A stretch of 57,994 bases of DNA from Candidatus Altimarinota bacterium (GCA_021734745.1 JAIPIK010000006.1:1-57994), one strand, 5' to 3'; shown: positions 16,968 to 24,424, counted from the stretch's first letter. The notes: generated from the sequence alone by a model not told the origin. Made by a program: numbers and translations.

Positions 16968-17657
16968 ATGACAAAACAATATTTTAATTTTGAGGAAGTG
17001 TTCAGTTTCTCGTGGACCAAGGCAAAACAGCATGCTTGGTTCCTAGCTTGCATGTTTATTATTTATGCAATAATTATGAGCGCGGTTAGACTTGTTCCTG
17101 TGTTGGAACAGTTAGTAATGGTGTTAGTGGTGTTGTCGTTACTATCAATGTCCCTTATTATGGTTAAAGGTGAGAGTTTCTCATTCGAAAGTCTATTTAA
17201 TAGACTGCGCTCCCCTCACCTTGTTATAAAATTCTTAGTACTTACTGTGATTTATGTCGCAGCAGTATCTGCTTTTGTTATTCCATTTATGGCAGCAATC
17301 ACAGTAACATTAGGTACAGTATTTTTTAATGGTCTAACTTCAATATCATGGAAGCTTATCATGGCACTACTTGCAACCTTTGCAATGTTATTGCCTGGAA
17401 TGTACGTAGCTATTCGCTTTAAATTTTACCCTTATGTTCTTCTAGAGCATGAAAACATGAAGATTCTTGACATCATCAAGCATTCATACAATCTAACGTG
17501 TTGTGTATTTTGGAGATTACTTGGTTTCTTTATTCTTGTTGCACTACTTAATACTCTTGGCGTTTTAGCATTTGGTTTTGGTTTAGTTTTGACTTTACCG
17601 GTATCAATTCTAGCCATTGCTCACTTGTATAGAAAACTAGAAGTTCACGCTCACTAA
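16968..17657 (+). CDS. Integral membrane protein, 229 aa, unknown function
   Basis: A polytopic inner-membrane protein with about five hydrophobic helices. The N-terminal amphipathic FNFEEVFSFSWTKAKQHAWF leads into helices at about 27-45, 48-65, 88-110, 120-145 and 185-222, and the C-terminus is basic (LYRKLEVHAH). The RFKFYPYVLLEHENMKILD loop followed by a W-R-L-L-G-F-F helix recalls the uncharacterised membrane-domain proteins (DUF975/GDPD membrane-domain style) common in small bacteria, but I cannot name a function. The ATG at 16968 was chosen because of the extended -10; the ATG at 16962 would lie upstream of the predicted transcript start. A strong terminator follows. Confidence 0.75.
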   Translation: MTKQYFNFEEVFSFSWTKAKQHAWFLACMFIIYAIIMSAVRLVPVLEQLVMVLVVLSLLSMSLIMVKGESFSFESLFNRLRSPHLVIKFLVLTVIYVAAVSAFVIPFMAAITVTLGTVFFNGLTSISWKLIMALLATFAMLLPGMYVAIRFKFYPYVLLEHENMKILDIIKHSYNLTCCVFWRLLGFFILVALLNTLGVLAFGFGLVLTLPVSILAIAHLYRKLEVHAH

Positions 17658-17673
17658 TTAGATATATATTGTC

Positions 17674-17706
17674 CAAAAAATCTCTGCTTAAAGCAGAGAT
17701 TTTTTA
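17674..17706 (+). terminator. Intrinsic terminator after the 16968 gene
   Basis: Perfect stem AAAAAATCTCTGCTT/AAGCAGAGATTTTTT followed by T-rich DNA. Confidence 0.92.
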
Positions 17707-17818
17707 TTATATTTTGGTCAATTTTTTCAAGTGAAATATTTTGAGTATATGTTTCTTATACACAATGAGACTTCTTGCAAATAGACACATTTTTGTGTAT
17801 GATTATACCTAGTTTCTA

Positions 17819-17838
17819 TAAATATTCCGTGGTAGCTC
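17819..17838 (+). repeat. 20-bp partial copy of the tRNA-Asn 5' end
   Basis: TAAATATTCCGTGGTAGCTC here is identical to 17936-17955, which covers the start of tRNA-Asn and seven bases upstream. After this 20-mer the sequence diverges and no anticodon arm or acceptor partner follows, so this copy cannot make a tRNA. The 97 bp between the copies are less AT-rich than their surroundings and could be the scar of an earlier integration or a deletion product. Confidence 0.85.
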
Positions 17839-17927
17839 GAGGAGTGAAGAACGACGAAGACATCCGTTCTAGTAAGTAAAGGATGCAGCGACAAATTTCT
17901 CAAATTACCGTGTAATAGAGTGTGCAG

Positions 17928-17933
17928 TATAAG
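17928..17933 (+). promoter_or_regulatory. Probable -10 of tRNA-Asn (TATAAG)
   Basis: TATAAG lies about ten bases before the mature tRNA 5' end, with TTACCG at 17905-17910 at a 17-bp spacing as a weak -35. This would give a very short 5' leader. Confidence 0.4.
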
Positions 17934-17942
17934 AGTAAATAT

Positions 17943-18014
17943 TCCGTGGTAGCTCAGCGGTAGAGCAGTTCGCTGTTAACGAATTGGTCGTAGGTTCGAT
18001 CCCTACCCACGGAG
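17943..18014 (+). tRNA. tRNA-Asn (anticodon GTT)
   Basis: A complete 72-nt cloverleaf. The acceptor stem is TCCGTGG/CCACGGA, the D arm contains AGCTCAGCGGTAGAGC, the anticodon stem GTTCG/CGAAT (one G-T pair) carries the loop CTGTTAA with anticodon GTT at 17975-17977, and the T arm has GGTTCGATCC. The discriminator base is G and CCA is not encoded, so it must be added by the nucleotidyltransferase. The last 12 bases are also the final codons and stop of the reverse-strand serine recombinase, which marks this tRNA as the probable integration site. Confidence 0.95.
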
Positions 18015-19520
18015 CAGAAAAGGGCTTTCACTAAAGTCCAGTATCAAATTAAAAGGAGAAGCTATAGTAAAATATAGCTTTTTCTCGTTTAAGACAGGGT
18101 TCTGAATTATATAACTAAGGAATGCTCTTTTTTTAGCAACTTCAGAACTTTTATCGAAAATAGTTTTTGACCTCCTTGCTAGAGAGAACACTGTGGCAAC
18201 GGTAGTTTGGTATTCGTAATCTGCATTTGTGTGTGCCAACATCTCAATTTCAAGTCTTTGTATTTCGTCTTGTTGTTCCTGATGTTTTTTGTCATATATG
18301 TCCTTGGTAATACTCTGGTCCAAAAGTGCCTCAAGTAATCTCTCATTCTTTATTTTTAATTTATCAGAATCACTTCTGAGTCTGTCTAGCTGTGTTTTAT
18401 GAAATACTACTTCTGATTCTGTATTTTTTCTAAGTTCTTCGACCAATTTTTCTTGGACTGATTCTGGAATACTCTCAAAACGCTCTAAAACAGAATAAAT
18501 TTGACTTAGAAGCTCTTGTTCTGAAACATACACCCTTTCACAAGTCTTCTTGGAATTAGTACAAGAATAGTAAATATATTCTTTACCACTCTTCTTTATT
18601 TTTCTTTCTGGGGTAATAGTGCAACCACAATTTTTACAATTAATTAGTCCTTTAAAAATAAAGTCCTTAGACATTGCTTTGTAATAGTTTTTCTTCTTAC
18701 CCCTTTTGTCGCGAACTTCTTGGCATTTATCAAATAATTCTTTTGATACTATTACAGGGTATATGTGAGGATATGACAAGTTATATTTTTTAGAATAAGC
18801 AATACCATAGTAAAAACTGTCTTTGGTAAGATTTTCAATACAACTTTTTGTTGGCTCACCACCTTTGTGAGTTCTCAAACCAAGCCCAATCATTTTCATT
18901 CTAATTGTTTCTAATGAATATTGATCTGTTGCATAAAGCTCAAACATCTTTCTAATTAAATGAAATCTATCAGGGTCAAGAATTATATCTTTCCTTGTTC
19001 TTTTTTCTTTATCTAACGAAACATTTAAATACCCTAAACGAACTGGTCCAGACCATTCACCAACCCTCCTTTTTTGATCTAACGCTCTCATTACATTATC
19101 ACTAATGGCATCTGAATAATACTTAGATAGCCCGAGTTTCATTCCAAAAGCGAACTTATCACCTGCATTCATTTTGTCATTTATAATTTGACCATCAGAA
19201 ACAAAATGAAGTTCTATTTGATTGTTTATCGCTTTCTCATAAAGTAATGCAACCCTCTTATCAAAAATATTTCTTGAGAGTCTGTCTACTTTATCAAAAC
19301 AAACTGCAACTTTTTCTTTTGTGTTATTTATGTATTCAATTATTTTATCAAACTCGTCTCTTTTTGTTTTGTAAGCACTTTCGTCAAAACTAAATGTTTC
19401 TTTTATTTCAAGTTTTTTAGCTTTACAATAACTTTCCATTTTATGGATTTGAGCAGGTAAAGAATTACCTGCTTCTCTTTGTTCTTCTGTTGATACACGG
19501 GCTACAATTATAGCTTTCAT
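18003..19520 (-). CDS. Large serine recombinase (integrase)
   Basis: A 505-aa site-specific recombinase. The N-terminal resolvase domain (2-150) has nucleophile Ser10 in ARVSTEEQ and catalytic arginines in DRLSRN (Arg80, Arg83). It is followed by the long helix (KYYSDAISDNVMRAL), the recombinase domain (about 155-275), a zinc ribbon with C295, C298, C320 and C327, and a coiled coil (about 360-430), the order seen in phage and transposon integrases. All catalytic residues are present, so it looks functional. The last residues (LLRG and stop) are written in the 3' end of tRNA-Asn. Enzymes of this type recombine short attP/attB sites next to their own gene, so I infer an attachment site around 18003-18020. 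It is last in a reverse-strand block behind the Rep genes. The start is the ATG at 19520 without Shine-Dalgarno. Confidence 0.92.
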   Translation of the reverse strand: MKAIIVARVSTEEQREAGNSLPAQIHKMESYCKAKKLEIKETFSFDESAYKTKRDEFDKIIEYINNTKEKVAVCFDKVDRLSRNIFDKRVALLYEKAINNQIELHFVSDGQIINDKMNAGDKFAFGMKLGLSKYYSDAISDNVMRALDQKRRVGEWSGPVRLGYLNVSLDKEKRTRKDIILDPDRFHLIRKMFELYATDQYSLETIRMKMIGLGLRTHKGGEPTKSCIENLTKDSFYYGIAYSKKYNLSYPHIYPVIVSKELFDKCQEVRDKRGKKKNYYKAMSKDFIFKGLINCKNCGCTITPERKIKKSGKEYIYYSCTNSKKTCERVYVSEQELLSQIYSVLERFESIPESVQEKLVEELRKNTESEVVFHKTQLDRLRSDSDKLKIKNERLLEALLDQSITKDIYDKKHQEQQDEIQRLEIEMLAHTNADYEYQTTVATVFSLARRSKTIFDKSSEVAKKRAFLSYIIQNPVLNEKKLYFTIASPFNLILDFSESPFLLRG

Positions 19521-19636
19521 ATACTTTGTAATTAATGGTTGTATTTTAACTATCCTTTATTTTTAGTTTAGATAGCAGTGCATAAAACCCGTTGAATTTT
19601 CAACGAGTTGTAAGCAAAATAATTTTGGTAAATATT

Positions 19637-20032
19637 TTATATTTTATGATTGTCGAATAATTCCATATACAAGTTAAACTTATCTGATTCATTCCACTCT
19701 AAATGTTCTTCAGTTTGTCTTTTGTATAGCTCGACTTTTTGCTCTATTTCATAAAGGTCTTTATAAGGATTATTACTTTGTAGAAAATTACTAATATCGG
19801 TTTCTATCGACATAATATCTACTTCCTTTATTAACGATCTGTACTTTTGAACCCTAGCAATAAAGCCTTCTGGTAGGGTCATCTTATTAACTAGGTCTAC
19901 TTTCTCTCTTTCTTTTTTAGCTTTTATACCTCTTCTTATATTTTCGCTAAGATCATTTGAATAGTATCTACTTAGTGACTCTTCTAAAGCGAAAGGATCG
20001 TTAACTATTTTTATTTTTTTAATTTTTGTCAT
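19637..20032 (-). CDS. Small protein with a recombinase long-helix-like segment, 131 aa
   Basis: A basic, helical protein of unknown function. Residues about 21-41 (SRYYSNDLSENIRRGIKAKK) resemble the long helix that links the catalytic and DNA-binding domains of serine recombinases, as in the KYYSDAISDNVMRAL of the adjacent integrase, but there is no catalytic domain, zinc ribbon or recombinase domain. The rest is predicted coiled-coil or helical. It could be a truncated recombinase relic, a dimerisation partner/regulator of the integrase, or a coincidental match. Its start overlaps the end of the Rep gene by 14 bases, so the two are translationally coupled, and the integrase follows 116 bp downstream. 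Confidence 0.6.
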   Translation of the reverse strand: MTKIKKIKIVNDPFALEESLSRYYSNDLSENIRRGIKAKKEREKVDLVNKMTLPEGFIARVQKYRSLIKEVDIMSIETDISNFLQSNNPYKDLYEIEQKVELYKRQTEEHLEWNESDKFNLYMELFDNHKI

Positions 20033-21143
20033 ATGTTTTAATGTTTATTTTGTAAGGTTTATAGTTTTCTAATTCTTGATCAATTAGTTTTACCCAATCT
20101 CTCAAGTTGTTTTTAGTAATTAATTCATTTGCTAGTTTCATGTCGTTTGCAACACGATACCAAGTCCGGTCATTTGATCTCTTAGCGATAACACTTCTTA
20201 ACTCCCTTAATCCTCCTCCGTCCCTACCTAAAACAAACAGTCCTAAGAAATAAATAGTTTGTTTTCCTTTGAGATTTTCATCTGATAAAAGAAGAGACCG
20301 CAGAGCATCTTTTGGGCTTAATGAAATTGAAAAGATACCTAAATTATTGTTTTTAATTATTTTAGTCCAATAATCATTAAGAATTTTTTTACTCATTTCT
20401 GTATTGAATACATCTTTGAATAATGGGTCTTTTCCATAACCCAAATCTTTAAGAAGTTTATTCAGCTTCTTTTTCTTAGTTATTCTAACTTCAAAACGAA
20501 GTATCTCTTCTAGTTCTTTTTTCTCTTTTAATTCACTAAGTAAACCTCTTTGTTCTACTGTTTGGTACTTATCAATAGCACGCTTCTTATCTTTCTTAAG
20601 ATCAGCAATTTTATCGTAGATAACTAACTCATTTGTAGATGTGTGGGCATAAACTGCTTCACCACTATTTGTGAATCTTGTTTTTGCCATATCGAATCTC
20701 TTGTTAAGATTTACTTTACTGATTTCAGACAAAATATAACTTGAGGTATAACCATTTTTAAGAAGAATATTCTTTGAAAAGTGAACTACGGAGATTGGTG
20801 CATTTATAAGTAAATTTTTACTTGCTATTACACCCATATCTTTTAATCTTTCTTGAAGTATTTCAATAACTAAGTCAAAGTCTTTATCTTCTAACTCGTT
20901 TAGGTTATTTAAGAAAATTAACTTGGGAACTGAAAACTCTACTCGAATATATGCATCTTGTGAGAAACCTCTTTTATAACCTGTAAGTCTAGGAAAATAT
21001 CTCCCTGTCTCTTTTTGAACTTTCGTAGGATTACGAACGAATTTTTGATATTGCTCTGTGTTTGCATATAACTCCCAACTTGATACACCTAGAAGAAAAG
21101 TTAATTCATACTTTGGTAAGAGTAATACAACCGTATCTATCAT
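20019..21143 (-). CDS. Replication initiator resembling filamentous-phage gene II/X protein
   Basis: A 374-aa protein beginning MIDTVVLLLPKYE, close to the MIDMLVLRLPF opening of Ff phage gene II protein. By eye the match continues: ELVIYDKIADLKK beside the phage AYLKHVEL, LRFEVRITKKKKL beside VRFEARIETRYL, and FLGLFVLGRDG...RTWYRVANDMK beside FGFYRRLVNEG...NSFWRYVSALV. Proteins of this family nick the plus-strand origin and drive rolling-circle replication. I therefore infer a replicating circular stage for the element. I prefer the ATG at 21143; a longer frame to 21245 would run through the 51-aa gene upstream. It lies in an operon: 51-aa gene, rep, 131-aa gene, integrase. Other possibility: a plasmid Rep of a related family. 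Confidence 0.65.
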   Translation of the reverse strand: MIDTVVLLLPKYELTFLLGVSSWELYANTEQYQKFVRNPTKVQKETGRYFPRLTGYKRGFSQDAYIRVEFSVPKLIFLNNLNELEDKDFDLVIEILQERLKDMGVIASKNLLINAPISVVHFSKNILLKNGYTSSYILSEISKVNLNKRFDMAKTRFTNSGEAVYAHTSTNELVIYDKIADLKKDKKRAIDKYQTVEQRGLLSELKEKKELEEILRFEVRITKKKKLNKLLKDLGYGKDPLFKDVFNTEMSKKILNDYWTKIIKNNNLGIFSISLSPKDALRSLLLSDENLKGKQTIYFLGLFVLGRDGGGLRELRSVIAKRSNDRTWYRVANDMKLANELITKNNLRDWVKLIDQELENYKPYKINIKTYDKN

Positions 21144-21150
21144 ATGAATT

Positions 21151-21306
21151 TTAATTACTAATTTTTTTATAATTTTCAGGACTTTGCTTCTTGTCTTCTT
21201 CAAGTAGAAAAGTAAAAACACCGACCAGTTTTTGCTTGTCTTCAAATGAAAGATTTTTTAAATTAAAATCTTGTATTGACTTTTGTTCTTTGAAAGCATT
21301 GTCCAT
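21151..21306 (-). CDS. Small hydrophilic protein, 51 aa, upstream of rep
   Basis: The product is charged and helical (starting MDNAFKEQKS; KNLSFEDKQKLVGVFTFLLEEDKKQ). It ends seven bases before the rep start, so the two are probably co-translated. The ATG at 21306 directly follows a hairpin and T-run. No family recognised; a copy-control or regulatory peptide is a reasonable guess from position only. Confidence 0.5.
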   Translation of the reverse strand: MDNAFKEQKSIQDFNLKNLSFEDKQKLVGVFTFLLEEDKKQSPENYKKISN

Positions 21307-21308
21307 AG

Positions 21309-21336
21309 AAAAATCCCGAGGGATTGTCCTCAGGAT
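21309..21336 (-). terminator. Attenuator-like hairpin just before the rep operon
   Basis: On the reverse strand ATCCTGAGG/CCTCGGGAT (one T-G pair) forms a 9-bp stem with a 6-nt loop followed by TTTTT, ending three bases before the ATG at 21306. A TATATAGT on the reverse strand near 21352-21359 could be the promoter. A terminator inside the leader would throttle rep transcription, as in plasmid copy-number control; this is inference. Confidence 0.5.
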
Positions 21337-21393
21337 ATTCTTTATGCAAAACACTATATAAGAAATAAGTGTGTCACAGATATTTTCACATTA

Positions 21394-22215
21394 TTAACCC
21401 TCTAATCTTTTCTTTTCTAACGAAATTATCTTACCGATATTTGCATAATCTAATTCATACCCTTTACCAAATTTGTCTGTAACCATAAGCATTATTTCTT
21501 TTCTTGGTAGATCTTTATTTTTATATATAAAATCCTTTCTTTTTTCAATAATAGGATCCTTTTTCTTAATTTTCCCAATTTTAATACTTTGATTTTTATG
21601 TAAATTTTGAATTGGAAGAATACTCGTTTTATATATTTTTTTTATAGAATCTAAAATATTTCTTTCACTTGCATAAGGATTTATTAAAATTGCCACAGGT
21701 TTACCATAAGTAATTTCTTTAAAGTAATTTACTGCATCTTCATATGTTTTTCCTTCAAGTGTTGGGTCAAGTAAATCAGAAATATCAAGAACATCCACCA
21801 TGCCATATTCAGGTTCACCAAAAACTGAATAAAGATCATGTGGTGTCATTAAATTTCCATATAAAGTCCTTGAATAAATAATATTTACCCAAGTCGGAGC
21901 TATACCTTTATTTATTCCGTATTTGTTTAGAATAGATAAAAATTCTTTATTAAAATTTTTAATATCAGAATTAGAATATTGTTTTAGAGTGGTTAAATTT
22001 ATTTCTCCGTCTTCTTTCCCAAAACCATCAACAGGTATATCGTATCTATTTTTTAAGTCCTCCAAGTCTTTTTTGAACTTAGCACTTCTAAGAAGCTCCT
22101 TTATATAATATCCAAGCCTTATCTCTTCTTGAGTTTTAGATTTCTGGTCTTTTTCCTTTGAGTGGTCTTTTAACGATATAATCTTTATTTTGTTTTCTTC
22201 TTTTTTCTCTTTCAT
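21394..22215 (-). CDS. Hypothetical element protein, 273 aa
   Basis: I do not recognise it. The N-terminal 30 residues are very basic and acidic mixed (KEKKEENKIKI). The middle is a globular alpha/beta region with GMVDVLDISDLLDPTLEGK and GKPVAILINPYASERN. The C-terminal 60 residues (KDFIYKNKDLPRKEIMLMV, ending KIISLEKKRLEG) look like a helical DNA-binding segment. No Walker A motif, so it is not a packaging ATPase. The ATG at 22215 is preferred over 22224 because a TATATT on the reverse strand (22225-22230) is nine nucleotides before it and directly abuts the other. It leads the leftward gene block and is divergent from the RNA candidate at 22280. Confidence 0.6.
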   Translation of the reverse strand: MKEKKEENKIKIISLKDHSKEKDQKSKTQEEIRLGYYIKELLRSAKFKKDLEDLKNRYDIPVDGFGKEDGEINLTTLKQYSNSDIKNFNKEFLSILNKYGINKGIAPTWVNIIYSRTLYGNLMTPHDLYSVFGEPEYGMVDVLDISDLLDPTLEGKTYEDAVNYFKEITYGKPVAILINPYASERNILDSIKKIYKTSILPIQNLHKNQSIKIGKIKKKDPIIEKRKDFIYKNKDLPRKEIMLMVTDKFGKGYELDYANIGKIISLEKKRLEG

Positions 22216-22264
22216 TTTATACATAATATAACATAATTTATTCGTGCCTTTTTATCGGTATTTC

Positions 22265-22273
22265 TGCTATAAT
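22265..22273 (+). promoter_or_regulatory. Extended consensus -10 (TGCTATAAT) of the structured RNA candidate
   Basis: A perfect TG-N-TATAAT. A start seven nucleotides downstream falls on G22280, exactly the first base of a 13-bp inverted repeat. Confidence 0.7.
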
Positions 22274-22279
22274 AGATTT

Positions 22280-22428
22280 GCTCAACAAGTTAGTAAATAA
22301 ACAAAAGCATTAAATGGCTTTTTCGCTTTCAATCGTGACCAGCATAGGCATTCTATGTGAGGAAAACATGATTGATGGCGTAAGCTATTAACTTGTTGAG
22401 CACCTCACTGGGGTGCCTATTTTGTTTT
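22280..22428 (+). ncRNA. Structured RNA candidate closed by a 13-bp terminal stem (or replication origin hairpin)
   Basis: GCTCAACAAGTTA at 22280-22292 is perfectly complementary to TAACTTGTTGAGC at 22389-22401, so the two ends of a transcript starting at 22280 would pair. Inside, GCTT/AAGC, CAATCGTG/CATGATTG (one G-T pair) and CATAG/CTATG continue an irregular long hairpin. Directly after, GCACC/GGTGC (22400-22416) plus CTATTTTGTTTT forms an intrinsic terminator. A perfect extended -10 precedes it. This is an independent short RNA gene of about 150 nt. The long-hairpin shape recalls 6S RNA but I see no conserved 6S sequence. Since it lies between the divergent gene blocks of an element with a rolling-circle Rep, a replication or packaging origin, or an antisense/copy-control RNA, are equal alternatives. 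Confidence 0.6.
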
Positions 22429-22477
22429 ATGGCACAGATAAGAGGTGTTTGAATAAAAACTCTTAAACCACACAATA

Positions 22478-22663
22478 ATGAAATATGCTTTATACATACT
22501 CACAGCTCTTCAGGTAATTGGGTTCATTTCCTCTATTTTTTTAACAGGAAGTTTAGTTTCAGCATTCAAGGATAGTGCTAAAGGTTTTCTTTATATAGCG
22601 ATAGTATGGGTAATATATTTTTCCTTTCGTTTTTTGTTTGCTAAGTTCTTTAAAAAGCATTAA
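22478..22663 (+). CDS. Small membrane protein, 61 aa
   Basis: Two hydrophobic helices (about 3-26 and 36-54) with a short polar loop (FKDSAKG) and a basic C-terminus (FAKFFKKH). No family recognised. It is the first gene of the element's rightward block, about 50 bp after the RNA terminator. It is similar in size to small phage membrane or coat proteins but has two helices, so coat function is doubtful. No Shine-Dalgarno site. Confidence 0.6.
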   Translation: MKYALYILTALQVIGFISSIFLTGSLVSAFKDSAKGFLYIAIVWVIYFSFRFLFAKFFKKH

Positions 22664-22687
22664 TTTAATAACTACATAATTTAAAAT

Positions 22688-22948
22688 ATGATATTTCCAC
22701 TTATAACAATTTGTTTAATTATTGGAACAGCTTTTTTACTTAGAAATGCAAACAGTAAAAAATCTACAAAGTCTTACTTGGTGGTTCTTCTCGCTGGAGT
22801 TATAACTTTTCTTTTTGAACCTGTCAGTATGGTTTTGTTTACTGACGGTTCTGGTGATGGTGGAGCAATACAAATGGTATCAACTATTTTAGGTATTTAT
22901 TGTATAGGGTGGGCAATAATGAAAATCCTTAAAAGACATAATAAATAA
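22688..22948 (+). CDS. Small membrane protein, 86 aa
   Basis: Three hydrophobic segments (about 2-18, 29-50 and 64-80); the loop before the last contains FTDGSGDGGAIQM and the end is basic (KILKRHNK). Unrecognised. It sits between the 61-aa gene and the secreted protein gene, 6 bp before the latter, in one probable transcript. Confidence 0.6.
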   Translation: MIFPLITICLIIGTAFLLRNANSKKSTKSYLVVLLAGVITFLFEPVSMVLFTDGSGDGGAIQMVSTILGIYCIGWAIMKILKRHNK

Positions 22949-22954
22949 TTTTTT

Positions 22955-24112
22955 ATGAAAAAGGCATTAACTATATTTACATTTTTCTTTTTATTACCAA
23001 TATCTACTTATGCTATTAGTGGAGCATGTTCTTATCATAATGGGGTTAATTGTGGTGCTGGAGCGTCGTACACAGGAAAGGTTCAATGTAATGATGGATG
23101 GATAAATAGTTCTGTTTATTTTTCTGAATCAAGTGAGTGTAATACAACATATATACCAAGATGTTACTTACCAACAAAAACAAACTATAATTGCGATAGA
23201 TATGGGTATATGAGAGGTACTCTTGAAGGTCAACAAGCTCAGTGTCAGGCACAGCAAGATGCATCAGACAAAACATACCAAGATAATTATGCAAAGTACA
23301 AAGAGTGTTATTTAGAAATGGGATACAATGTTGATACACAAAAAGTTGACTTCTCTTTAATGAACCAAAAAGCAGAAGCTAATAAACAAGCACTTGTGGT
23401 GGAAGAATCAAAAGCACAAGCAGATGCGAATATGAAATGTATACAAAAATACAGTAATTATAACTACCATGCAGAAGGTGGTAATTGTGTTTGCAATATT
23501 GGTTATTCTGACAATACAGGAAAATGTTTAGATAACAATGCATATTATTGTTATAAGAATGGTGGAGTAAATTATAAAATGACAGAAAAAGGAGAATGTG
23601 GTTGCAAAGAAGGATACTATATGGGTGGAGGAGGTCAGTGTGTAGCTGGAATTAAACCAACAATTAAATTAACACCAAACATCAAGCAGTATGTAGATTT
23701 TGGAAACAAATGTTTTAACAATCAGTCTTTTTTACAAGCAGAATTACAAGCATGTATAAGTTATGAATCTAACCCAAAATATTATGATGTTATTATTGTT
23801 GATTCTCTAAATACTTCGCAAACCTCAGTGCAAAAGCTAGTAGAAAGTAACTCTACAAGTATCACAGAAAATGTACTATTGGGTTTTAAAAGAAATCTCA
23901 AAAAAGGAATGACAGGAGAAGATGTAAAACAGTTACAGGTAGTTCTAAAAAAATTGGGATATTTTTCTGTTGATCATGTACCCTCAATTAACTTTGGATC
24001 AATAACACAAAATGCAGTAATAAAATTTCAGAAGGATAATAAGATACAACCAGCAACTGGTTTTGTCGGACCAACAACACAAGCAAAAATACTCTCTTTA
24101 GCAAATATATGA
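22955..24112 (+). CDS. Secreted Cys-rich protein with C-terminal peptidoglycan-binding domain
   Basis: A 385-aa exported protein. A signal peptide (residues 1-20, MKKALTIFTFFFLLPISTYA) is followed by a Cys-rich module (GACSYHNGVNCGAG to SSEC) of a kind seen in many small-genome bacterial surface proteins. A Gln/Ala-rich helical region spans about 85-160. Two EGF-like Cys loops follow (CVCNIGYSDNTGKC; CGCKEGYYMGGGGQC), then a spacer. The final 70 residues are a PG_binding_1 domain (LKKGMTGEDVKQLQ, KLGYF, GSITQNAVIKFQ, GFVGPTT). It resembles host genes at 3 and 34542 in its tail. On the element it could anchor to the host or a target cell wall, act as an adhesin, or be a minor virion protein. 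The stop overlaps the next start by four bases (ATGA). Confidence 0.75.
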   Translation: MKKALTIFTFFFLLPISTYAISGACSYHNGVNCGAGASYTGKVQCNDGWINSSVYFSESSECNTTYIPRCYLPTKTNYNCDRYGYMRGTLEGQQAQCQAQQDASDKTYQDNYAKYKECYLEMGYNVDTQKVDFSLMNQKAEANKQALVVEESKAQADANMKCIQKYSNYNYHAEGGNCVCNIGYSDNTGKCLDNNAYYCYKNGGVNYKMTEKGECGCKEGYYMGGGGQCVAGIKPTIKLTPNIKQYVDFGNKCFNNQSFLQAELQACISYESNPKYYDVIIVDSLNTSQTSVQKLVESNSTSITENVLLGFKRNLKKGMTGEDVKQLQVVLKKLGYFSVDHVPSINFGSITQNAVIKFQKDNKIQPATGFVGPTTQAKILSLANI

Positions 24113-24402
24113 TATTAGAAATAGCTTTTGGGATCCTTTTAGGATATTTGTTAATAATTTCATTACCACACATTTTGGACTTTTTAGTTAGTATGTTGTC
24201 CATACGTAACTTTTTTATAGCAACCACAATCATTGGATATGCAGTTTTCTTTCTTGAGTTTAAAGAGTCCAAACTTATAAGTCTAACTGGGGGGTTATTT
24301 GGATTATTCTCATTAGGTATCTGTGAATACTTATCTGACTCCAAGGAAGATGAGGAGAGGTCTCTATTTGGGTTTTTTAGATGGATTAAAAAACATTTGT
24401 AA
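24109..24402 (+). CDS. Membrane protein, 97 aa
   Basis: Three hydrophobic stretches (about 3-28, 35-52 and 57-70), then an acidic tail with an aromatic end (SDSKEDEERSLFGFFRWIKKHL). The start ATG overlaps the preceding TGA (ATGA), so translation is coupled to the secreted protein. No family recognised; a membrane partner for its export or anchoring is plausible. Confidence 0.6.
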   Translation: MILEIAFGILLGYLLIISLPHILDFLVSMLSIRNFFIATTIIGYAVFFLEFKESKLISLTGGLFGLFSLGICEYLSDSKEDEERSLFGFFRWIKKHL

Positions 24403-24412
24403 TTATTCGTAC

Positions 24413-24418
24413 TATAAT
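24413..24418 (+). promoter_or_regulatory. -10 element (TATAAT) of the 24425 gene
   Basis: Perfect TATAAT six nucleotides before the ATG, the same leaderless arrangement as in chromosomal core genes, so the element uses the host's initiation style. Confidence 0.6.
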
Positions 24419-24424
24419 TAACCA

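Noticed and set aside
16905-17764. Two perfect TTATACACA DnaA-box-like 9-mers (16905-16913 and 17756-17764), hinting at oriC
   Set aside because: They are about 850 bp apart with a gene between, there is no dnaA, dnaN or cluster of further boxes, and such AT-rich 9-mers are expected by chance.
17799-17879. A 26-codon frame through the partial tRNA copy (ending VKNDEDIRSSK)
   Set aside because: No ribosome site and it shares sequence with a tRNA; probably chance, though mentioned with the repeat.
21394-22215. The 273-aa element protein as a Zot-like packaging ATPase, expected if the element were an inovirus
   Set aside because: No Walker A or B motif and no membrane segment can be seen.
24109-24112. 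Use of genetic code 25 (TGA as glycine), known in some Patescibacteria
   Set aside because: TGA acts as a stop here and at the ends of other genes, and the recognised proteins align without internal TGA codons.
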